From the NCBI GenBank assembly GCA_902559935.1, contig CACEJN010000010.1:1-34378 (forward strand): 34,378 bases of DNA, given 5' to 3'. The stretch comes from an uncultured Pelagibacteraceae bacterium (GTDB lineage: Bacteria; Pseudomonadota; Alphaproteobacteria; Pelagibacterales; Pelagibacteraceae). Every line of letters starts with the position of its first letter. Position 1 is the first letter of the stretch. The notes under the pieces were generated by a model. The model was not told the origin of the DNA. It saw nothing but the letters and a program-made list of their open reading frames with translations, and made no database searches. The translations under genes and the position numbers were made by a program. This document shows positions 27,950 through 34,378 of the stretch, piece by piece.

Positions 27950-29263
27950 ATGGCAAAGTATATAACAAATTTTTTAAATAGAATACAGACTACAGAAAAA
28001 TGTTTTCTAATTCTCATTATATTTTTTCCAATAAGCTTAATTTTGGGAAATTTAATTATAAATATTTGTTTTTTATTATTTTTTATTATTTTTTTAATTG
28101 ATCTTTCTTTAGATAAAAATTTTTCTTTTATAAAAGATAAAATATTTTTATTGCTTGTAATATTCTTTTTTTCTTTATTAATAAATTTAATCTTTAGTTT
28201 TGATCCAATTATTTCGTTTCCAAGAGTTATTAAAATTTTAGCGGTTATTTCTCTAGTTATATTTTTTAAAAAAATGATAAATAAATATGAGAACTATTTT
28301 GAAAATATTTTATTTGGAAGCTGGGCAATATTGTTTTCAATTTTAATTATAGATATCCTCTTTGAAATTATTTTTGGTTTTAATACTTTGGGTATTAAGT
28401 CATATATACCTGGAAGAATCTCTAGTTTTTTTGGTAACGAGTTAATTGTTGGATCTTTTTTTCTAAGTTTTGCTACAATTTATATTGCAACAATTGCTAA
28501 ATTCTCAAAAACAAATGTTAACTTTAAATTAATTGTTCTAATTATATTTTTAATTTTTTTGTCTTTTCTAATTGGTGAAAGATCAAATTTTATCAAATTT
28601 TTTTTGATATCTATTTTTTTATTATTTTTTTTCATAAAGTTGAGTTTCAAAATAAAAATTTTTAGTAGTCTAATTATTTTTTGTATCTTATTTTTATCTT
28701 TGAATTATTTTCAAGATATTAAATACAGATATTACAAACAGCAGATTAAAAATTTTCAAGCAGAAACTAAAGAATTAAATAAAGCAGATTCTCAAAACAT
28801 GCTGATCGACACAAAAGATAATATAATTAATTTCATTAAATGGACTAAGTATGGAGCACATTATAATGCGGCCTATAAAATTTTTCTAGAAAATCCATAT
28901 TTTGGTGTAGGCATCAAGCATTTTAGAAATGAAAGTATAAAAGAAAAATATAGGAACGAAGAATATAAATGGACCGATGAGAGAAATACCACCCACCCAC
29001 ATCAAATACATTTTGAATTTTTGTCTGAAACTGGTTTGTTTGGCTATATAATTTTTATAATTTTTATAACGACTTCATTATATTTGAGTATAAAAAATTA
29101 TTTAATTCACAAAAACTTATTTCAACTGGTCACCATTTTATACGTTTTAGTATCAATATTGCCATTATTGCCCTCAGGTAGTTTCTTCTCAACTTATTCC
29201 TCAAGTTTATTTTGGTTAAACTATGCTATTATGGTTTCTTATATTAAAAAAATTAAATCTTAA
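27950..29263 (+). CDS. O-antigen ligase/polymerase-like polytopic membrane protein
   Basis: Many TM segments; NPYFGVGIKHFRNE...THPHQIHFEFLSETGLFGYIIFI resembles the Wzy/WaaL C-terminal signature. Confidence 0.82.
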   Translation: MAKYITNFLNRIQTTEKCFLILIIFFPISLILGNLIINICFLLFFIIFLIDLSLDKNFSFIKDKIFLLLVIFFFSLLINLIFSFDPIISFPRVIKILAVISLVIFFKKMINKYENYFENILFGSWAILFSILIIDILFEIIFGFNTLGIKSYIPGRISSFFGNELIVGSFFLSFATIYIATIAKFSKTNVNFKLIVLIIFLIFLSFLIGERSNFIKFFLISIFLLFFFIKLSFKIKIFSSLIIFCILFLSLNYFQDIKYRYYKQQIKNFQAETKELNKADSQNMLIDTKDNIINFIKWTKYGAHYNAAYKIFLENPYFGVGIKHFRNESIKEKYRNEEYKWTDERNTTHPHQIHFEFLSETGLFGYIIFIIFITTSLYLSIKNYLIHKNLFQLVTILYVLVSILPLLPSGSFFSTYSSSLFWLNYAIMVSYIKKIKS

Positions 29264-29954
29264 AATTTGATTTAGTACTATCGTCTAAAAAAGCTTTAAC
29301 AGTTTCAATTGTTAACTTTTGAAATGATTTTCCACCAAATTTTTCAATTTTCTCAATAATTGATGGGGGTATTGTAATAATATGGCATCCAAGTTGTTTA
29401 GATTGAAGATAATTATATGGTTCTCTTACACTGGCCCAAAGTATTTCAACATTTTTATAATTTTTTGCTAATGAAATACTTTTCTTAAATTCTGGGACTG
29501 GATCTTTCCCTGTATCAGCCGATCTGCCTGCAAAAATTGAAATAATTACTTTAGTTTTTTTATTTATTTTTTTTAAAATTTTTTTGGTCTGTTGGGCAGT
29601 ATATACTGCAGTTATATTAAGTTTAATATTTTTTCTATTCAAATCACTAATAACCTTACCCATAAATTTTCCTTTTGAATTAACTATAGGTATTTTAACA
29701 AAAATATTTTTACCCCACTTATTTATCTCAATTGCTTGTTTTTTAATTTCAGAATATTCATCGGCAAAAACCTCCAGAGATACAGGTTTATTTTTACAAA
29801 TATTTAAAATTTTTTTTGAGTAACTTTTGTAGTCTTTGGCTCCTGCTTTTCTCATTAATGAAGGATTGGTCGTGAAACCTTTAACAATTTTTTTTTTGTT
29901 AAACTTTTTAATAGTTTTAAGTTCTGCAATGTCACAGAATATTTTTGTATTCAA
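29253..29954 (-). CDS. Transaldolase family protein
   Basis: IVKGFTTNPSLMRKAG, KIPIVNSKGK, LNITAVYTAQQT, ISIFAGRSADTGKDP. Confidence 0.9.
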   Translation of the reverse strand: MNTKIFCDIAELKTIKKFNKKKIVKGFTTNPSLMRKAGAKDYKSYSKKILNICKNKPVSLEVFADEYSEIKKQAIEINKWGKNIFVKIPIVNSKGKFMGKVISDLNRKNIKLNITAVYTAQQTKKILKKINKKTKVIISIFAGRSADTGKDPVPEFKKSISLAKNYKNVEILWASVREPYNYLQSKQLGCHIITIPPSIIEKIEKFGGKSFQKLTIETVKAFLDDSTKSNFKI

Positions 29955-29962
29955 AATAACTC

Positions 29963-31360
29963 CTATAAATTTTTTGTTATATCTTCTGTCATTTTTTTAG
30001 CATCTGCAAATAACATTAATGTGTTTTCTTTATAAAAAAGATCATTATCTATTCCAGCATAGCCTGGGGATAAACTTCTTTTAACAAAAAGAACAGATTT
30101 ACATTTCTCTACGTCTAAAACTGGCATACCAAAAATAGGACTTTGTGGATCAGTTTTTGCAACTGGATTGGTAACGTCATTTGCTCCAATCACAAATGCT
30201 ACATCTGCATTAGCAAAATCGTTATTTATTTCTTCTAATTCAAATACCTCATCATAAGGAACATTTGCTTCTGCTAATAATACATTCATATGCCCAGGCA
30301 TCCTACCAGCAACAGGGTGGATAGCATATGAAACTTTAATATCATTTTTCTTTAATGTATCTACCATTTCTCTTAAAGCATGTTGAGCTTGTGCAACTGC
30401 CATTCCATAGCCAGGAACAATTATAACTGATGAAGCATTTTTCATTAAAAAAGCAGCATCATCAGCATTACCACTTTTGACCGGTCTTTGTTCTTTAGTA
30501 GAACTACTTGAAGCATCTTCTGTTGCACCAAATCCACCCAAAATAACATTAAAGAAAGAACGATTCATTCCTTTACACATAATATAAGATAAAATAGCAC
30601 CTGATGATCCAACAAGTGCACCTGTTATAATTAATGCTGTATTTTCTAAAGTGAAACCAATACCTGCTGCAGCCCAACCAGAATAAGAGTTAAGCATAGA
30701 GATTACAACAGGCATATCTGCTCCACCAATTGGTATAATTAAAAGAAAACCAATTAAAAAAGAAACAGCTAATAGTATCCAAAATAAATTAGACGATTGT
30801 GTTGAACACAATAAATAAATCAAAACAACTATTGATATCAATATAATTGCATTTAGAGGATGTTGCCCTTTAAATGTAATTGGAGATCCAGACATTATTC
30901 CCTGTAATTTTAAGAAAGCAATAACTGACCCTGAAAATGTTATAGCTCCAACTGCAGCACCAATAGACATTTCAATCAAACTACCAAGTTTTATATTTCC
31001 TGGTGTACCTAAATTAAAAGCTTCAGGATTTAAAAAAGCAGAAACTGCTACAAAGACTGCAGCAAGTCCAACTAAACTATGAAATCCAGCTACTAATTCT
31101 GGCATAGCTGTCATTGGTATTTTGTAGGCTATAAAAGCACCAATTGATCCACCTGCTAGAATAAATATTAGTACAAATTTAAATCCAGTAGAAAAATTAC
31201 CTGTCGATAAAAATGTTACTGTAATAGCAATAATCATTCCTAAAATACCAAACAAATTACCTTGTCTAGATGTTTCAGGTGAAGACAGGCCTCTAAGAGC
31301 TAGAATAAACAAGACACCTGATACTAAATAAAAAATCGCAGATAAGTTTGCGGATATCAT
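29963..31360 (-). CDS. pntB: NAD(P) transhydrogenase subunit beta
   Basis: Polytopic N-terminal half, NADP(H)-binding C-terminal half IIVPGYGMAVAQAQHALREMVDTLK...HPVAGRMPGHMNVLLAEANVPYDEV...FVIGANDVTNP. Confidence 0.97.
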   Translation of the reverse strand: MISANLSAIFYLVSGVLFILALRGLSSPETSRQGNLFGILGMIIAITVTFLSTGNFSTGFKFVLIFILAGGSIGAFIAYKIPMTAMPELVAGFHSLVGLAAVFVAVSAFLNPEAFNLGTPGNIKLGSLIEMSIGAAVGAITFSGSVIAFLKLQGIMSGSPITFKGQHPLNAIILISIVVLIYLLCSTQSSNLFWILLAVSFLIGFLLIIPIGGADMPVVISMLNSYSGWAAAGIGFTLENTALIITGALVGSSGAILSYIMCKGMNRSFFNVILGGFGATEDASSSSTKEQRPVKSGNADDAAFLMKNASSVIIVPGYGMAVAQAQHALREMVDTLKKNDIKVSYAIHPVAGRMPGHMNVLLAEANVPYDEVFELEEINNDFANADVAFVIGANDVTNPVAKTDPQSPIFGMPVLDVEKCKSVLFVKRSLSPGYAGIDNDLFYKENTLMLFADAKKMTEDITKNL

Positions 31361-31671
31361 TTCTGTTTATCCTTTTTCTTTTTTTTGTACATTGCTAACA
31401 TTCTTTGGGTTACAAGAAATCCGCCAAAAATATTAATTGCGGCAAGTGCTATAGCTAAAAAACCAAATATACTTGAAGAATTAAAAACATTATCTGAATT
31501 TCCTGATAAGCCTGCAATAATAGCTCCGACAATAATGACAGAGGAAATTGCATTTGTGACTGACATTAAAGGTGTGTGTAAAGACGGTGTAACACTCCAT
31601 ACAACATAATATCCTACAAATATGGAGAGGATGAATATACTTAATCTAAATATTAAAGGATCTATTTCCAT
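31357..31671 (-). CDS. NAD(P) transhydrogenase subunit alpha, membrane part
   Basis: Three TM segments, VGYYVVWSVTPSLHTPLMSVTNAISSVIIVGA, GGFLVTQRMLAMYKKK. Confidence 0.95.
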   Translation of the reverse strand: MEIDPLIFRLSIFILSIFVGYYVVWSVTPSLHTPLMSVTNAISSVIIVGAIIAGLSGNSDNVFNSSSIFGFLAIALAAINIFGGFLVTQRMLAMYKKKKKDKQK

Positions 31672-31674
31672 AAA

Positions 31675-32763
31675 TTACTTTATTAAAGTTTTTTCTATAA
31701 TTTCGTCTTCTAAATTAATATTTATTTTTTTTGTTTCTTTGTCGATTAAATTATCAACGAAATTTAACACATTTTTGGCATACAAGTTTGAAGCAGAGAC
31801 AGGTAATTTATTTAAAATATTACTCTCACCCATTATTTTTATTCCATTTTTTTCAATAATTTTATCTACCTCTGTAAATGCGGTATTTCCCCCTTGGATT
31901 GCTGCCAGATCATAAATTACTGATCCTGATTGCATGTTTTCAATCATTTTATCTTTAATTATCAAAGGAGCTTTTTTACCTGGTATTAAGGCTGTACAAA
32001 TTACTATATCAATTTTTTTTAAAGTTTCAGATAAAAGCTCTTCTTGTTTTTGTTTAAAATCTTCAGTAGCTTCTTTTGCGTAACCTCCTTCAGTTTCTAA
32101 ATTTTCTGAACCTTCAACAGTTAAAAATTTACCACCTAAACTTTCAACCTGTTCTTTTGATGCCATTCTTACATCAGTAGCAAAAACTATCGCACCCATT
32201 CTTTTTGCGGTAGCAATTGCTTGTAACCCAGCAACACCGGCACCAACAACTAAAACCTTTGCAGCTGGCACTGTTCCTGCTGCTGTCATCATCATTGGTA
32301 TAGCTTTCTCGAAATTTGCAAAAGACTCTATAACTGCCTTATAACCAGCAAGGTTTGCTTGTGAAGACAATATGTCCATTGATTGAGCCCTTGTAATTCT
32401 TGGAAGCAATTCAAGAGAAAAAAGATTGATTTTTTTTTTAGCTAAATTTTCTAATTGTTCTTTATTCTTATAAGGGTTTAAAACACCAATTAATGTTTGA
32501 CCTTCTTTTATATTTGAAATTTTTTCATCAGATAACATTCCGAGCTGAACAATAATGTCGGAAGAATTTAAAATTTCAGTTTCATCTTTTGAAATTTTAA
32601 CTCCCACATCTTTAAACTGATTGTCTTTTATACCAAGATGAGAACCGTAATTTTCAATTAAATTTACTTCAAAACCAATTGAAGTATATTTTTTTACCAA
32701 TTCAGGCGTTATAGCGATTCTTTTTTCAAGATTTTGATTTTCTAGTACAGAGCCGATTTTCAT
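31675..32763 (-). CDS. pntA: NAD(P) transhydrogenase subunit alpha, NAD-binding part
   Basis: EKRIAITPELVKKY, VLVVGAGVAGLQAIATAKRMGA, DLAAIQGGN. Confidence 0.95.
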   Translation of the reverse strand: MKIGSVLENQNLEKRIAITPELVKKYTSIGFEVNLIENYGSHLGIKDNQFKDVGVKISKDETEILNSSDIIVQLGMLSDEKISNIKEGQTLIGVLNPYKNKEQLENLAKKKINLFSLELLPRITRAQSMDILSSQANLAGYKAVIESFANFEKAIPMMMTAAGTVPAAKVLVVGAGVAGLQAIATAKRMGAIVFATDVRMASKEQVESLGGKFLTVEGSENLETEGGYAKEATEDFKQKQEELLSETLKKIDIVICTALIPGKKAPLIIKDKMIENMQSGSVIYDLAAIQGGNTAFTEVDKIIEKNGIKIMGESNILNKLPVSASNLYAKNVLNFVDNLIDKETKKININLEDEIIEKTLIK

Positions 32764-32772
32764 TAAGAAACT

Positions 32773-32883
32773 TTACAATAAGAATATTGCCATTAATACC
32801 AAAACACATATAACAGCGACAGTTCCCCACAGAACAAATTTGGTAAAATTATTCCATGTATTTTTATGGTTTTCATTATCCAT
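32773..32883 (-). CDS. aa3-type cytochrome c oxidase subunit IV-like small membrane protein (not in ORF track)
   Basis: Translated by hand: MDNENHKNTWNNFTKFVLWGTVAVICVLVLMAIFLL*, 36 aa with one TM helix, resembling the bacterial aa3 COX subunit IV family. Confidence 0.75.
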   Translation of the reverse strand: MDNENHKNTWNNFTKFVLWGTVAVICVLVLMAIFLL

Positions 32884-32888
32884 AAAAA

Positions 32889-33014
32889 TTATTTCTGTCT
32901 TGCTTTAAATTTAGGATTGGTTTTATTTATAACGTAAACACGACCCCTTCTCCTAACCAACTTTGAATTGAGATCTCTTTTTTTTATAGATTTGAGTGAA
33001 CTTTTTATTTTCAT
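32889..33014 (-). CDS. rpmJ: 50S ribosomal protein L36, form lacking zinc-binding cysteines (not in ORF track)
   Basis: Translated by hand: [41 protein letters not shown], 41 aa, clear L36. Confidence 0.95.
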   Translation of the reverse strand: MKIKSSLKSIKKRDLNSKLVRRRGRVYVINKTNPKFKARQK

Positions 33015-33030
33015 AATTTGTTAATTAATT

Positions 33031-33147
33031 ATGCCGGCAATGACCTACTCTTCCATGTCTTAAGACAAAGTACCATTGGCGCTGAAAGGCTTGACTTCCG
33101 AGTTCGGAATGGGATCGGGTATAACACTTTCGCAATAATCACCGGCG
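33031..33147 (-). rRNA. rrf: 5S ribosomal RNA, with no 23S alongside in this window
   Basis: Reverse complement GCCGGTGATTATTGCGAAAGTGTTATACCCGATCCCATTCCGAACTCGGAAGTCAAGCC...AAGAGTAGGTCATTGCCGGCA contains the conserved GATCCCATTCCGAACTCGGAAGT block and complementary termini. Confidence 0.96.
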
Positions 33148-33152
33148 ATAGT

Positions 33153-33180
33153 GTTATAACTAATTAAAAATTAATGTAAA
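33153..33180 (-). promoter_or_regulatory. Candidate promoter for 5S rRNA
   Basis: Minus strand TTTACA (33180-33175), 16-nt spacer, TATAAC (33158-33153), ending about 5-6 nt before the 5S 5' end. Confidence 0.6.
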
Positions 33181-34092
33181 CTAACTTTTATAGTGAATTT
33201 TCTTGCTTTTTTTATGAGTTTTAAGAAAATTCATAATGTAATCTTTTAAATCTATTTTTCCGAAACTTTTAAATACCTTATTTGAAAGACTCATGCTTGT
33301 TAAAGCTGACGCGTATCTTTCACCTTTTCTTTGAGGAAGATATTTTATTTCTGAATTAAATAATTTAGCTACTTTTGTAATTGTGTAACTTTTTTTGTTT
33401 GAAATACTATAATATTTACACATGTCTTTTTTCCAAGCTTTGAAACAAATTTCAATTGTATCTTGTACGTGTGTAAACCTTCTTGACTGTGTCCCAGGTT
33501 TAACAACAGGTAATGGTTTATTATTTAAATAATGATCTTCAAATATACCTATCACAGTAGCCATTTTACCTTTAGTAATTTGATTTGGTCCATAAACATT
33601 ATAAAAAAAAATGACTTCATATTTTAAATCAAACCATTTTTTTAAGTTTTGTAAAAACTCAATATTTTTTGATTTAGTAAAAGCATAGGGAGATAAATTT
33701 TTATCTTTGCCTCTATTTCCGAGTGAAGCAGATGTTGCAGAGTAAATTAATTTAATTTTATTTTTCAAACAAAAATCAAAGACGGCATTTGTTCCTATTG
33801 TATTTGATTGTATACATTCATTCATTTGAAGAAAGCTTTGATATATTCGTGCAAATTCGCCAAAGTGAAATAAAGACTGAATTTTACTTTTATAATTTTT
33901 AAGTAAATTTGAGATATTTTTTGTATGTCCGTTAAAGTATTTTACTCTCTTGTTTTTAATGTGGTTTCTTTTATTCCCTGATGAATAATTATCAATACTT
34001 ATAATATTAAAATTTGTCTTCTTTAATAAATAAGCAATTAAATTTGATCCAACAAACCCAGCGCCACCAGTTACAATAATATAATTTTTCAC
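33181..34092 (-). CDS. NAD-dependent sugar nucleotide epimerase/dehydratase (UDP-glucose 4-epimerase-like)
   Basis: IVTGGAGFVGSNLIAYLLK Rossmann motif, SPYAFTKSK (YxxxK), FFYNVYGPNQ, GTQSRRFTHVQDT. Confidence 0.92.
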   Translation of the reverse strand: MKNYIIVTGGAGFVGSNLIAYLLKKTNFNIISIDNYSSGNKRNHIKNKRVKYFNGHTKNISNLLKNYKSKIQSLFHFGEFARIYQSFLQMNECIQSNTIGTNAVFDFCLKNKIKLIYSATSASLGNRGKDKNLSPYAFTKSKNIEFLQNLKKWFDLKYEVIFFYNVYGPNQITKGKMATVIGIFEDHYLNNKPLPVVKPGTQSRRFTHVQDTIEICFKAWKKDMCKYYSISNKKSYTITKVAKLFNSEIKYLPQRKGERYASALTSMSLSNKVFKSFGKIDLKDYIMNFLKTHKKSKKIHYKS

Positions 34093-34120
34093 TTTTTTTC
34101 TAATTATATTAAAGTTACTT

Positions 34121-34378
34121 CTAAATAAAGAAATTTATTACTTTGGTGACTAAATAATCCAAACTAGGTATAAATTTTAATTTCATTTTCTTCATTAATA
34201 TTTTCATATAATCAAATGCTTCACCTCTCTTTAGCCACCAATTCAAACTAAATTTTTTATATTTTGATGTTATGCCTAAATAATCAAAATTATAAATAGT
34301 TAAATTTTTTTGGTAAATCTTAAAAGATTCAGATAGGAACGCAAATATACATAATCTTGCATCAATTTCTAAATTTGG
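34121..34378 (-). CDS. Partial CDS, possible glycosyltransferase C-terminus (5' truncated by window edge)
   Basis: Open frame from the window end to TAG at 34121: PNLEIDARLCIFAFLSESFKIYQKNLTIYNFDYLGITSKYKKFSLNWWLKRGEAFDYMKILMKKMKLKFIPSLDYLVTKVINFFI*. Confidence 0.55.
   Translation of the reverse strand, partial: PNLEIDARLCIFAFLSESFKIYQKNLTIYNFDYLGITSKYKKFSLNWWLKRGEAFDYMKILMKKMKLKFIPSLDYLVTKVINFFI

Noticed and set aside
31622-31915. 97-aa plus-strand ORF across the pntA/pntAB junction
   Set aside because: Antisense to two well-supported pnt genes and has no recognisable domain.

Overview
The window is AT-rich, densely packed alphaproteobacterial DNA. Low GC, tiny intergenic gaps, gene content and an orphan 5S rRNA beside cell-surface genes all suggest SAR11/Pelagibacterales; the taxonomy is inferred, no search was run. 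Most of it is core chromosome. In order: sua5 C-terminus, ABC transporter pair, tRNA-Arg(TCG), rluD, rpoH, purA/thiD/glmM/folP/ftsH/tilS, cpoB-pal-tolBARQ, a RuvC-like nuclease, yebC, ymdB-like, fau, zapA plus a coiled-coil partner, tkt-gap-pgk-fba(class I)-thiE-efp-suhB, rpmE, a DUF1013/TrcR-like gene, rpsU, tRNA-fMet, an O-antigen-ligase-like membrane protein, transaldolase, pntB/pntAB/pntA, two small genes missing from the ORF track (aa3 COX subunit IV-like and rpmJ), 5S rRNA, then a sugar epimerase and a partial glycosyltransferase-like gene that probably begin a hypervariable surface-polysaccharide island. I found no CRISPR array, transposon, prophage or defence system. The best leads are small-scale: (1) a stand-alone 5S rRNA with a promoter abutting its 5' end and no visible terminator before rpmJ; (2) rpsU apparently starting at ATT, preceded by GGAGG and by a 22-codon uORF whose stop overlaps that ATT; (3) a phage-like RuvC in the ruvC neighbourhood with ruvA/ruvB absent; (4) a possibly leaderless rpmE; (5) a monocistronic-looking pal unit.
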